DNA of 64,000 bases. It comes from Streptomyces ambofaciens ATCC 23877 (GTDB taxonomy: Bacteria > Actinomycetota > Actinomycetes > Streptomycetales > Streptomycetaceae). Positions 28,074 to 36,589 of this stretch are shown here, in pieces. The stretch lies in assembly GCF_001267885.1 (NCBI RefSeq), contig NZ_CP012382.1, forward strand, positions 4,327,001-4,391,000, given 5' to 3'. The notes under the pieces are model-generated. The model searched no databases and was not told the origin of the DNA. It saw only the letters and a program-made list of their open reading frames with translations. Every line of letters starts with the position of its first letter. The stretch's first letter is position 1. The position numbers and the translations under genes are program-made.

Positions 28074-28451
28074 GTTTCCCGTCTCCTCCGGGGCTGCGCG
28101 GTCGCGGTCATGGACGGTCCCCCGCGGACGGGGGCAATTCGCGGCCGTTTGTCACGGCGTACAGCGGCGGGATGCCGAGTGCTCGGTGCGCACTCGGCGA
28201 GCATCCGTGAGCACGTGGTGATTGCGCTCAGTAAACAGATCGTAATTCAGAGTAAAGAGGAGGCATAGACTTTTCGCGCAAATGGAGTATTAGGTCGCTC
28301 TACAGGGTGAATCGAGCATTTCATCGGCTTGTCGTATTAATTCCTTCTCGGTCTCGTGCCACCTTGACGGCGCTGACGGCATGTCCCGGCTCAGCACCCG
28401 ACATCGCCCTCGTCGGCGTTGGCCCGAGAGAAGGAAGAAGGTGGGCGGAAC
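28074..28451. promoter_or_regulatory. 378-bp intergenic region, A/T-rich in the middle
   Basis: Region between the divergent SulP fusion and lipoprotein genes. Positions ~28215-28345 are unusually A/T-rich for this genome (stretches such as AGTAAACAGATCGTAATTCA), so promoters for both genes probably lie here. I see no gene and no clear -35/-10 pair. Confidence 0.4.
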
Positions 28452-29735
28452 ATGGCCGCCACCCACAGGATCGCCGCGCGCTCCGCGATCGCGGCCGCGA
28501 TCTGCGCCGCGTCGCTCGCCGGCTGCGCGATCGGCAGCGACACCGGTTCCGGTGAAGGGACGAACGGTCCGCACAAGGAGAAGGGAAAGCCGGCGCCGGC
28601 GCCCAGGAACGTGGTCCGGCTGATCGGTGACGGCTCCACCGCGTACACCGGAGCCCAGCCACACCTGCCCCGGCCCGAACGTCTCAAGCCCGGGCAGAAG
28701 CCCCCGCAGTTCGTGGTGTTCTCCTGGGACGGCGCGGGCGAGGACAGTCAGCGGCTGTTCTCCCACTTCCGCGAAGTGGCCAAGGAGAACAACGCGACGA
28801 TGACCTACTTCCTGAGCGGCGTGTACCTGCTGCCCGAGGAGGACCGGGACCTCTACCGGCCGCCGCAGCACTCCCCGGGCCGCTCCGACATCGGCTTCAA
28901 CGACGAGCAGGGCATCGCCGAGACCGTCAAGCAGCTACGGCTCGCCTGGCAGGAGGGCAACGAGATCGGCACCCACTTCAACGGGCACTTCTGCGGCAGC
29001 GGCGGCGGGGTCGGCGAGTGGTCCGTCGAGGAGTGGAAGGACGAGATCGGTCAAGCCAAGCGGTTCGTCAAGTCCTGGAAGACCAACACGGGCATGAAGA
29101 ACGCCGCGCCCCTCCCCTTCGACTACGACAAGGAGTTGATCGGCGCCCGGACCCCGTGCCTGGAGGGCCAGAAGAACTTCGTGAAGGCCGCCGGCGAGAT
29201 GGGCTTCCGCTACGACAGCAGCGGCGTCAACAACCAGGTCTGGCCGAAGAAGAAACAGGGCCTGTGGGACGTGTCGATGCAGCTCGTGCCGTTCCCCGGG
29301 CACACCTTCGAGCAGCTCACCATGGACTACAACTTCATGGTCAACCAGTCGGGCACCACGACCCAGGGTGATCCGGCCAAGCACGAGTTCTGGGGCGACC
29401 AGATGCGCGACGGCCTGCTCCAGGGATTCCAGCGGGCCTACGACGGCAACCGCGCACCCCTGATCATCGGCAACCACTTCGAGTCATGGAACGGCGGCAC
29501 CTACATGCGTGCCATCGAGGAGGTCATCGAAGGGGTGTGCACCAAGGACGAGGTGCGCTGCGTCTCCTTCCGGCAGCTCGTGGACTGGCTGGACGCCCAG
29601 GACCCGAAGGTCCTGAAGAAGCTGCGCACACTGGACGTCGGCGAGGCCCCCGAGAAGGGCTGGGCCTCCTTCCTGTCGGCCGGCCCCGCGCCGGCGCCGA
29701 AGGGCGTGCCCGGGGCGCCGGCCGCCCAGCGGTAA
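28452..29735 (+). CDS. polysaccharide deacetylase-like lipoprotein
   Basis: A 427-residue secreted lipoprotein: signal ASLAGCAIGS with lipobox LAGC near residue 22, a charged linker, then a NodB-like domain. FSWDGAGED near residue 90 corresponds to the catalytic-Asp motif and GTHFNGHFC (His near 175 and 179) to the metal motif HxxxH. The motif sequences depart from canonical TFDDG, so the activity may differ. Later GNHFESWNGG and CVSFRQLVDWLD match the tail of the fold. ATG at 28452 follows GGAAGAAGG. It probably acts at the outer face of the membrane on cell-wall or extracellular glycans. Confidence 0.8.
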   Translation: MAATHRIAARSAIAAAICAASLAGCAIGSDTGSGEGTNGPHKEKGKPAPAPRNVVRLIGDGSTAYTGAQPHLPRPERLKPGQKPPQFVVFSWDGAGEDSQRLFSHFREVAKENNATMTYFLSGVYLLPEEDRDLYRPPQHSPGRSDIGFNDEQGIAETVKQLRLAWQEGNEIGTHFNGHFCGSGGGVGEWSVEEWKDEIGQAKRFVKSWKTNTGMKNAAPLPFDYDKELIGARTPCLEGQKNFVKAAGEMGFRYDSSGVNNQVWPKKKQGLWDVSMQLVPFPGHTFEQLTMDYNFMVNQSGTTTQGDPAKHEFWGDQMRDGLLQGFQRAYDGNRAPLIIGNHFESWNGGTYMRAIEEVIEGVCTKDEVRCVSFRQLVDWLDAQDPKVLKKLRTLDVGEAPEKGWASFLSAGPAPAPKGVPGAPAAQR

Positions 29736-29768
29736 CCGTCCGGCGGCAACCCGTCCGGAGGGATGCCG

Positions 29769-29804
29769 CGAGGGAGTCGTCACGCCGGAGCGACGACTCC
29801 CTCG
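29769..29804. terminator. bidirectional terminator inside the 3' end of a gene
   Basis: 13-nt arms (29769-29781 and 29792-29804) pair around a 10-nt loop, between the convergent lipoprotein and ATPase genes. The right arm and loop lie in the last codons of the ATPase gene, so the stop region doubles as a terminator. Confidence 0.75.
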
Positions 29805-30760
29805 CCGAGGACGAACCCTGGATCGACCTGCGCCGCCAGGTCGGTCCCGGTGCGCTCGTCGCCCCAGCTCCGGGCGTTCTTCAGATGGAAGTGGATCATC
29901 TGCTGCGTGTAGCGCTCCCAGTCCCGCAGCCCGTACGCCGCCTCGACCGCCGCGTGCAGAGCGCGCAGCGCCCCCCGGTTGGCGTCCTCCAGGAGCGCGA
30001 ACCGGGGCGGCCGGCCCTTCTCCATCGCGCGCACCCAGTCCGAGTGCCCGACGGTCGTCAACAGGTCCTCGCCGACGTGCTCGTGCAGGAAATCGAGGTC
30101 GTCGGGACCCTGGACCTTGTTGCCGACGACCTTCAGGGCGACTCCGAAGTCGCGGGCGTAGTCCTTGTACTGGCGGTAGACGGAGACCCCCTTCCGGGTC
30201 GGCTCGGCGACCAGGAACGTGAGGTCGAAGCGGGTGAACATGCCGGAGGCGAAGGAGTCCGAACCCGCGGTCATGTCGACCACGACGTACTCGTCGGGGC
30301 CGTCGGCCAAGTGGTTCAGGCACAACTCCACCGCTCCCGTCTTGGAGTGGTAGCAGGCGACTCCGAGGTCGGCGTCCGTGAAGGGTCCGGTCACCATCAG
30401 ACGGACGGCTCCGCCGTCGAGTTCCACCGGCCGGGCGCAGGTGTCGTAGACCGGGTTGTCCTCGCGCACCCGCAGCAGGCGCGAACCCTCCCCGGGGGGC
30501 GTCGTCTTGATCATCTTCTCGGCCGAGGCGATGCGCGGGTTGGTGCCGCGCAGGTAGTCCTTGATCAGCGGGAGGTGCTCGCCCATCGCGGGCAGACCGG
30601 CCGCCGCCGCCTCGTCGAGGCCCAGCGCGGCACCCAGGTGCTGGTTGATGTCGGCGTCGATCGCGACGACGGGCGCACCGGTGGCGGCGAGGTGGCGGAT
30701 GAACAGGGAGGACAGGGTCGTCTTGCCACTGCCGCCCTTCCCGACGAAAGCAATTTTCAT
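29780..30760 (-). CDS. CooC/ParA-like ATPase
   Basis: A 326-residue MinD/ParA-superfamily ATPase. It begins MKIAFVGKGGSGKTTLSSLF (deviant Walker A with two Lys), has VVAIDADINQHLGAAL near residue 31, VVVDMTAGSDSFASG near 158 and KVVGNKVQGPDD near 209. The MKIAFVGKGGSGKTT start and DADxNxHL match CooC-type metallocentre-assembly ATPases more than chromosome-partition ParA. Divergent from a Fic-like gene across 111 bp. An in-frame GTG two codons upstream is possible. The partner enzyme is not in the window. Confidence 0.85.
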   Translation of the reverse strand: MKIAFVGKGGSGKTTLSSLFIRHLAATGAPVVAIDADINQHLGAALGLDEAAAAGLPAMGEHLPLIKDYLRGTNPRIASAEKMIKTTPPGEGSRLLRVREDNPVYDTCARPVELDGGAVRLMVTGPFTDADLGVACYHSKTGAVELCLNHLADGPDEYVVVDMTAGSDSFASGMFTRFDLTFLVAEPTRKGVSVYRQYKDYARDFGVALKVVGNKVQGPDDLDFLHEHVGEDLLTTVGHSDWVRAMEKGRPPRFALLEDANRGALRALHAAVEAAYGLRDWERYTQQMIHFHLKNARSWGDERTGTDLAAQVDPGFVLGEGVVAPA

Positions 30761-30858
30761 GTTCACCAAGGGTAGTGGAGCGATAGCTGTACGTGGCACG
30801 AGAGCCTGTCCGTACGTGAAGAAGACCACTCGTTCGTGGGGTGGCGCGCCGGGGTGCG

Positions 30859-30864
30859 TAGGGT
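30859..30864 (+). promoter_or_regulatory. -10 box of the Fic-like gene (leaderless)
   Basis: TAGGGT with a 7-nt spacer to the ATG at 30872; no ribosome site. Confidence 0.5.
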
Positions 30865-30871
30865 CGTACCC

Positions 30872-31696
30872 ATGAGTACGACAGGCGCGACCGCCGATCC
30901 GCTCGCGGCCCTGGGCGCACTGCCCGGTGTGGCCGAGTCCGTGGAGTCCGTACGCAAGGCCGTGGACCGGGTCTACGGTCACCGGATCATGCGGCGCCGC
31001 AGCCACGCCGTCACCTCCGAAGCGGCCCTGCGCGGTGCCCGTGGCTCTGCGGCGCTGTCCGGGGCGGACTGGGCTCTGGAAGAGGTCCGCAGGCGTTCCG
31101 ACTTCAGTGGTGACGACGAGGCGCGCGCGGTCGGCGCGGCCCTTCGGCTGACCGCCGAGGCGGGGCAGCTGCTGTCCATCTGGCGCCAGTCGCCGCTGCG
31201 GGTGCTGGCCCGGCTGCACCTGGTGGCGGCCGCGGACGACGGCGACCAGGTGGGGCGGCCCCGACAGGAGGGCGAGCCGGTGGACGAGCCGCTCGTCGAG
31301 CTGCCGTTGCCGGACGCCGAGGAGACGCACGGCCGCCTGGACGGGCTCGCCGGGCTGGTCATGGCCGGCGGATCCGCGCCGGCGCTGGTGACGGCCGCCG
31401 TCGTGCACGGCGAGCTCATGGCGCTGCGCCCCTTCACCACGAACAACGGCCTGGTCGCGCGCGCGGCCGAGCGCATCGTGCTGATCAACAGCGGCTTGGA
31501 CCCGAAGTCGGTCTGCCCGGCCGAGGTCGGCCATGCGGAGCTGGGGCGCGCGGCCTACCTGGCGGCGCTGGACGGCTACGTCTCCGGTACCCCGGACGGC
31601 ATGGCCGCCTGGATCGCCCACTGCGGCCGGGCGGTCGAACTGGGGGCCCGTGAGTCGACGGCGGTGTGCGAGGCGCTCCAGCGCGGGGCCGCGTGA
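30872..31696 (+). CDS. Fic-like protein with degenerate active site
   Basis: A 274-residue mostly helical protein. Residues ~178-200 read HGELMALRPFTTNNGLVARA, which lines up with the Fic motif HPFxxGNGRxxR but has Arg for the catalytic His, Asn for Gly and Leu for the first Arg. AMPylation by the canonical mechanism is therefore unlikely. Upstream MRRRSHAVTSEAALRGARGS and the RLDGLAGLV region resemble the helices around a Fic core. In Streptomyces this conserved protein is often labelled only as oxidoreductase or hypothetical. It is divergent from the CooC-like ATPase, and the pair may work together. The call as Fic-like is inference from the motif. Confidence 0.6.
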   Translation: MSTTGATADPLAALGALPGVAESVESVRKAVDRVYGHRIMRRRSHAVTSEAALRGARGSAALSGADWALEEVRRRSDFSGDDEARAVGAALRLTAEAGQLLSIWRQSPLRVLARLHLVAAADDGDQVGRPRQEGEPVDEPLVELPLPDAEETHGRLDGLAGLVMAGGSAPALVTAAVVHGELMALRPFTTNNGLVARAAERIVLINSGLDPKSVCPAEVGHAELGRAAYLAALDGYVSGTPDGMAAWIAHCGRAVELGARESTAVCEALQRGAA

Positions 31697-31716
31697 CCTC
31701 GGGGACCCACATAAAT

Positions 31717-31744
31717 GCGGCGGTACGAGAATTCGTACCGCCGC
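31717..31744. terminator. hairpin terminator after the Fic-like gene
   Basis: 12-nt arms (31717-31728 and 31733-31744) with a GAAT loop pair perfectly, 20 bp after the stop codon. Confidence 0.75.
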
Positions 31745-31970
31745 TGGCATGACCACCGGGTTACCAGGCGTCCTCGATATATGCCCATCAGGTCGGGAAC
31801 TTCGCCCGTCACCTGGTGCGGCTGGCCCGTAATCGACGGGTCGACGTCGCGTGGGTGCCCGGTGTCCATGCTCGGTCCGTGGGGCCAAATGCGTTCCTAA
31901 GGTGATCCTTTCGGATGTCCTTGGTCTCGCGGGCCGTTGAGTCCTTTGTACTCCTGAGTCGAAGCAAGCG

Positions 31971-31998
31971 GAAGTGGTGCCCGCACTTCTTTACTTTT
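31971..31998 (+). terminator. orphan hairpin with T-run
   Basis: GAAGTG (31971-31976) pairs with CACTTC (31984-31989), followed by TTTACTTTT. It points rightward in the 377-bp gap between the Fic-like and HAD genes, where there is no rightward gene after the earlier terminator at 31744. It could end read-through or a small RNA. The rest of the gap shows no coding sequence that I can support. Confidence 0.45.
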
Positions 31999-32073
31999 GC
32001 GCTCATACGCGGGTGAAAGAGACGGAACTGCCGTACGCGCGTGAGGGCAGCGCGCGGGAGGGCGGGCAGCGGG

Positions 32074-32907
32074 TCAGGCCACCGTGGACCGTCGCCGGCT
32101 CGCGTACCAGACGAGGCCCGCGGTGGCCGCCGCGGCCCCTACCGCGGCGGCGGCGACGAGCGCCGGGCGCGGCGGCACGGAGAAGCCCCGGACCCGCTGC
32201 TTGAGCCGTACCGGGCGATGGAAATCGAGGATCGGCCACTCGCGCGCGAGAGCCTCACGGCGCAGCGCCCGGTCCGGGTTCACCGCGTGGGGGTGGCCGA
32301 CGGACTCCAGCATCGGCAGGTCCGTCACCGAGTCGCTGTAGGCGTAGCAGCGCTTCAGGTCGTACCCCTCGGACTCCGCCAGCTCCCGGATGGCCTCCGC
32401 CTTGGTGGGCCCGTACGCGTAGTACTCCACCTCGCCCGTGAAGCAACCGTCGTGCCCCACGATCATGCGGGTCGCCACCACGCGGTCCGCGCCGAGCAGC
32501 TCGCCGATCGGCTCGACGACCTCGGCGCCCGACGTGGAGACGATCACGACGTCACGGCCGGCGGCGTGGTGCTCCTCGATGAGCGAGGCGGCCTCGTCGT
32601 AGATGATCGGGTCGATCAGGTCGTGCAGGGTCTCGGCGACGAGTTCCTTGACCAGCTGGACGTTCCAGCCGCGGCACAGTGCGGAGAGGTACTGGCGCAT
32701 CCGCTCCATCTGGTCGTGGTCGGCCCCGCCCGCGAGGAAGACGAACTGGGCATATGCGGTGCGCAGGACGGCCCTGCGGTTGATCAGACCGCCTTGGTAG
32801 AAGGACTTGCTGAACGTGAGTGTGCTCGACTTCGCAATGACCGTCTTGTCCAGGTCAAAGAAGGCCGCCGTCCGGGGCATGGAGTGGGGCAGGGAGTGGT
32901 TTTCCAC
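32074..32907 (-). CDS. HAD-IB family phosphatase
   Basis: A 277-residue phosphatase with motif I AAFFDLDKTVIAKSST near the N-terminus, motif II VIVSTSGAE near residue 125, and motif III/IV CYAYSDSVTDLPMLE near 194. The C-terminal ~35 residues form a hydrophobic segment (ALVAAAAVGAAAATAGLVWY) with a basic tail, so it is tail-anchored. It belongs to the SerB/HAD-IB group, members of which act on phospho-amino acids or lipid phosphates. Start: TATGCT lies 7 nt before the GTG at 32907 (leaderless); an ATG four codons upstream at 32919 is inside this box and less likely. Confidence 0.85.
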   Translation of the reverse strand: MENHSLPHSMPRTAAFFDLDKTVIAKSSTLTFSKSFYQGGLINRRAVLRTAYAQFVFLAGGADHDQMERMRQYLSALCRGWNVQLVKELVAETLHDLIDPIIYDEAASLIEEHHAAGRDVVIVSTSGAEVVEPIGELLGADRVVATRMIVGHDGCFTGEVEYYAYGPTKAEAIRELAESEGYDLKRCYAYSDSVTDLPMLESVGHPHAVNPDRALRREALAREWPILDFHRPVRLKQRVRGFSVPPRPALVAAAAVGAAAATAGLVWYASRRRSTVA

Positions 32908-33023
32908 GACCCTGAGCATAGGCGCAGCCCATTCGGCGTAAGGTGGGGCGCGTGGGTTTGCCTGAGAAGGCTCTCGGGTACACCATGGAAGTCACGGATC
33001 GTTCGCGACCGTGCTAACCCGGT

Positions 33024-33089
33024 CCGACTCCTCCCCCCCCGAGTCGGCCGTGGAGACGACCCCCGCTCTCCCCCCCGGCGGGGGTCGTC
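33024..33089. other. two tandem hairpins with C-rich loops
   Basis: CCGACTC (33024-33030) pairs with GAGTCGG (33041-33047), and a second hairpin has 12-nt arms (33055-33066 and 33078-33089). Both have C-rich loops. They lie in the 731-bp divergent gap between the HAD gene and ssd, ~550 bp before ssd. They may terminate or attenuate transcripts; no gene is evident in the gap. Confidence 0.5.
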
Positions 33090-33285
33090 GCATGTCCGGA
33101 TGCGTTTTCCCTCCCTCCTTCGGCCTCAGGCGTCGCGTGAGGGCGGGATCGCGGAGGCGTATTGTCATGCGCATGACTGTTACGCAGGGTAGTCGTCGGG
33201 CTGCTCTGCGGAAGTCGCGCACGGGGTCGAGTGAGGGTGTGCGGGCTCACTGGTTCGAGTGATGGCGATATTCACAACAGTCGAG

Positions 33286-33294
33286 TTGTCCACA
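33286..33294 (+). promoter_or_regulatory. DnaA box upstream of ssd
   Basis: TTGTCCACA matches the Streptomyces DnaA-box consensus; a weaker GATCCACA follows 14-15 bp downstream. They lie in an A/T-rich stretch in the gap before ssd. Could be regulatory. Confidence 0.35.
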
Positions 33295-33424
33295 GTTTTT
33301 GACCAAGATCCACACGATTTCCCGGATCACTGCACCGTGATTCCCATGCGTCCGGGCCGCGCCGAGTTCCACGGCCGGTTCCGTTTGCCGGACGCGTATG
33401 GCCGGGTTCGACCGACGGCCAAGT

Positions 33425-33525
33425 CGACGTTCGAGTGGATTGTTCAAGTCGGGCGTCGCAGCCGGGCGTCGAAGTCGGGCGTTCGAGTGGGGCGTTGAAG
33501 TCGGGCGCCCCATCCGCCGTTCGGG
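33425..33525. repeat. imperfect direct repeats before ssd
   Basis: GAAGTCGGGCG occurs at two places, with a related CAAGTCGGGCG, and GTTCGAGTGG occurs twice within 100 bp. They may be operator-like or slippage products. Confidence 0.4.
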
Positions 33526-33638
33526 TGGGGCCGATCACCGGTTTCCACTCGGCCGGGACCGCGGGGCCGCAGGGGCCGCACGAGAGACCACGAGATGTCG
33601 GACGCGAGCGCGGAAGTCGCGACGACGGGGGACACACC

Positions 33639-34775
33639 ATGACCGGAACCATCACCCACGACCCGCCGTACGCCGCCGGAGGGCGGCAGAGCGGGCCACT
33701 GATCGTCACCGAGGACACGGAACTCCTCGACGACCTGCTGCGCCTGTGCGCGGCGGCGGGCGCCACACCGGAGGTGCACCACTCGGTGCCGGCGACGCCC
33801 GCGATCCCCTCGGCGTCCGGCCCGTGGGGCAGCTGGGAGGCCGCACCACTGGTCCTCGTCGGCGACGACGCCGCACGGCGCGTCCGCGGGGCGGTCCGGA
33901 GGCGAGGAGTGGTCCTCGTGGGCCGCGACCAGGACGACTCGGGGGTATGGCAGCGGGCCGTGGAGATCGGCGCCGACCACGTCCTGATGCTGCCCGACGG
34001 TGAGCAGTGGCTGGTCGACCGCATCGCCGACGTCGCCGAGGGCGTCGGACGGCCCGCTCTCACCGTCGGCGTCATCGGCGGCCGGGGCGGTGCCGGGGCG
34101 TCCACGCTGGCCTGCGCGCTCGCCGTCACCTCGGCCAGGGAAGGGCTGCGCAGCCTCCTGGTGGACGCCGATCCGCTGGGCGGCGGCCTGGACGTCCTCC
34201 TCGGCGGCGAGACGGCCGAGGGGCTGAGGTGGCCCGCGTTCGCGGCCTCGCGCGGGCGGGTCGGCGGCGGCGCCCTGGAGGAGTCACTGCCCGAGCTGCA
34301 CTCGTTGCGGGTGCTCAGCTGGGACCGGGGGGACTGCGTGACGGTGCCTCCCCAGGCCGTGCGGGCGGTGCTGGCCGCTGCCCGGCGCAGGGGCGGCACA
34401 GTCGTCGTCGACCTGCCGCGCCGCATCGACGACGGAGTCGCCGAGGTCCTCGCCCAGCTCGACGTCGGGCTCCTCGTCGTCCCGGCCGAACTGCGGGCCG
34501 TCGCCGCCGCCGGCCGGGTGGCAGCCACGGTCGGCATGGTCCTGCCCGACCTGCGCGTCGCGGTACGCGGACCGTACGACTCCGGACTCGACGACCGCGA
34601 GGTGGCCGGGCTGCTCGGCCTCCCCCTGGTCGGCGAGGTCCCCGTCGAACCGGGCCTCCTGCGCGCCACCGACAGCAGGCGTCCTCCGGGCGCGTCCGCG
34701 CGCGGACCGCTGGCGCGCTTCTGCCGGGAGTTCTGGGAGCGGGCGCTGGTGGAGACGGGCGGTGGGACGGCATGA
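33639..34775 (+). CDS. ssd: septum-site determining protein Ssd (CpaE/TadZ-like)
   Basis: A 378-residue MinD-superfamily protein. An N-terminal receiver-like domain (residues ~20-130) precedes an ATPase domain. Its Walker A is GGRGGAGASTLACAL near residue 147, with Arg and Ala in place of the two Lys of KGGxGKST, so ATP hydrolysis may be lost or altered. LLVDADPLGGGLDVLL near 177 is the deviant Walker A' segment. In other actinobacteria Ssd affects septum placement, and TadZ/CpaE localises Tad pili. It is the first gene of a tad operon and overlaps tadA by ATGA. Confidence 0.87.
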   Translation: MTGTITHDPPYAAGGRQSGPLIVTEDTELLDDLLRLCAAAGATPEVHHSVPATPAIPSASGPWGSWEAAPLVLVGDDAARRVRGAVRRRGVVLVGRDQDDSGVWQRAVEIGADHVLMLPDGEQWLVDRIADVAEGVGRPALTVGVIGGRGGAGASTLACALAVTSAREGLRSLLVDADPLGGGLDVLLGGETAEGLRWPAFAASRGRVGGGALEESLPELHSLRVLSWDRGDCVTVPPQAVRAVLAAARRRGGTVVVDLPRRIDDGVAEVLAQLDVGLLVVPAELRAVAAAGRVAATVGMVLPDLRVAVRGPYDSGLDDREVAGLLGLPLVGEVPVEPGLLRATDSRRPPGASARGPLARFCREFWERALVETGGGTA

Positions 34776-36589
34776 AGGTGTCGGCGGACGCGCTCGGTCG
34801 AGGGGATCGCCCGACGACGGCGCCGGGGCCTGCCGGTGTGCGGCCGTCGGGCGGTGATCCGGCGACTTCCGGGGGCCGGGCCGCAGGGGGAGGTCAGAGC
34901 GGCCGGGTCGTGGGAGGAGTTCTGACCGGCCGGGCTGTGGGACCACCCGACGGGCGGCCGACCGCGCGCGCGGTCCCGGGCTGGGCCGCACGGGCAGCCG
35001 CGGGAGCGGGGCCTGGGGAGACTGCGGGGTCGGTCTTGGAGTCGGTCGGCGGGCGGGGCTTGGGGGCGGTCGTCGGGCAGGGCTTGGGTCCGGTTGCTGG
35101 GCCGGGTGGCATGGGTTCGATTGCTGGGCGGTACGCGGAGCCGGTCGTCGGGCGGGGCTCGGGGTCAGCCGTCGGGCGGGGCTCGGGAACTGCTGCTGAG
35201 TGGGGTGCGGGCTCGACCGCTGGGCGGGGCGGGAGGTCGGTCGTCGGGCGGGATTCGGGGCCGGTCGTCGTGCGGAGCCCGGGATCGGTCGCCGTGCCGG
35301 GCCCGGGGTCGGTCAGCGGACGCCGTGCGGCGGAATCGGCGTCCGGGCGGTCCGAGGGAACGGCGTCCGGGCGGTTTGCGGCGGAGGCCTTCGGGAGCGG
35401 TCCGGGGCCTGCCTCGGGGATGCTCGACGGCGTACGGCGGTGGCTTGCCGAGAGCGGGGCGGAGCCGACGCCCGCACGCGTGGCGCAGGCGCTGCGTGAG
35501 CAGGGGCGGGTGCTCGGGGACGCGGAGATCCTGGGCGCCGCCGAACAACTGAGGTCGGAGCTCGTCGGCAGCGGACCCCTGGAACCGCTGCTCGCCGATC
35601 CGTCGGTGACCGACGTGCTGGTCTCCGCCCCGGACCGGGTCTGGGTGGACCGGGGCGGCGGGCTGGAACTGACACCGGTCGCCTTCCCGGACGCCGGTGC
35701 GGTGCGACGGCTCGCGCAGCGCCTCGCCACGGTCGCCGGTCGCCGGCTCGACGACGCCCGCCCCTGGGTGGACGCCCGGCTGCCCGACGGCACCCGGCTG
35801 CACGCGGTGCTGCCCCCGGTCGCCGTCGGCTGCACGTGCCTGTCGCTGCGGGTGGTGCGGCCGCGCGCGTTCACGCTCGACGAACTGGTGGCCGCGGGCA
35901 CCGTACCGCCCGGCGGTGACCGCGTCCTGCGCGCGCTGCTGCGGGCCCGGCTGTCCTTCCTCGTCAGCGGCGGCACCGGCAGCGGCAAGACGACCCTGCT
36001 GAGCGCGCTGCTCGGGCTCGTCGGCCCGGACGAACGCATCGTGCTCGCCGAGGACTCGGCGGAACTGAGGCCCGATCATCCGCACGTCGTCGGTCTGGAG
36101 ACCAGACCCGCCAACCAGGAGGCCGCGGGCCTGGTCACCCTGGAGGACCTGGTGCGGCAGGCGCTGCGCATGCGACCGGACCGGCTGGTGGTCGGCGAGG
36201 TGCGCGGCCCCGAGGTGGTCCACCTGCTGGCCGCGCTGAACACCGGTCACAGCGGTTGCGGGACGGTGCACGCCAATGCCGCCGCCGACGTACCGGCCCG
36301 GCTGGAGGCGCTCGGCACGGCCGCCGGGCTGGACCGGGCGGCTCTGCACAGTCAGCTGGCGGCGGCCCTGTCGGTGGTCCTGCACCTGGCGCGGGACCGG
36401 ACGGGACGGCGCCGGATCGCCGAGGTGCACGTACTGGAGCGCGAGCCGTCGGGGCTGGTGCGGACGGTTCCGGCGTTGCGGTGGGGCGCGGAGGCCTTCG
36501 TGGCCGAGCGCGGCTGGGAGCGGCTGCGGGAGCTGCTGCGGGGTGACGGACTCGAGACGCGATCTCTTGGAGAGGAGGCCCGCAGGTGA
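34772..36589 (+). CDS. tadA: TadA/CpaF type II secretion ATPase with repetitive N-terminal extension
   Basis: A 605-residue protein. From ~215 on it is a full TadA/CpaF ATPase: MLDGVRRWLAE, SVTDVLVSAPDRVWVDRGG, Walker A GGTGSGKTTLL near 398, Asp box IVLAEDSAELRP near 422, Walker B DRLVVGEVRGPEV near 466 and the His box GHSGCGTVHAN near 486. The first ~210 residues are G/R/S/V-rich near-repeats (VGRGSG and similar), absent from most family members; an internal ATG at 35420 would remove them. The ATGA overlap with ssd supports 34772. It powers assembly of the pilus. Confidence 0.9.
   Translation: MKVSADALGRGDRPTTAPGPAGVRPSGGDPATSGGRAAGGGQSGRVVGGVLTGRAVGPPDGRPTARAVPGWAARAAAGAGPGETAGSVLESVGGRGLGAVVGQGLGPVAGPGGMGSIAGRYAEPVVGRGSGSAVGRGSGTAAEWGAGSTAGRGGRSVVGRDSGPVVVRSPGSVAVPGPGSVSGRRAAESASGRSEGTASGRFAAEAFGSGPGPASGMLDGVRRWLAESGAEPTPARVAQALREQGRVLGDAEILGAAEQLRSELVGSGPLEPLLADPSVTDVLVSAPDRVWVDRGGGLELTPVAFPDAGAVRRLAQRLATVAGRRLDDARPWVDARLPDGTRLHAVLPPVAVGCTCLSLRVVRPRAFTLDELVAAGTVPPGGDRVLRALLRARLSFLVSGGTGSGKTTLLSALLGLVGPDERIVLAEDSAELRPDHPHVVGLETRPANQEAAGLVTLEDLVRQALRMRPDRLVVGEVRGPEVVHLLAALNTGHSGCGTVHANAAADVPARLEALGTAAGLDRAALHSQLAAALSVVLHLARDRTGRRRIAEVHVLEREPSGLVRTVPALRWGAEAFVAERGWERLRELLRGDGLETRSLGEEARR

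Noticed and set aside
31809..32006. A 65-codon minus-strand frame in the Fic-HAD gap
   Set aside because: Its third positions lack the G/C bias of genes here (e.g. GCA, AAA, GTA codons early) and there is no recognisable family.
33286..33311. A replication origin
   Set aside because: Only one good DnaA box and one weak one, no dnaA or dnaN. Streptomyces oriC has many boxes.
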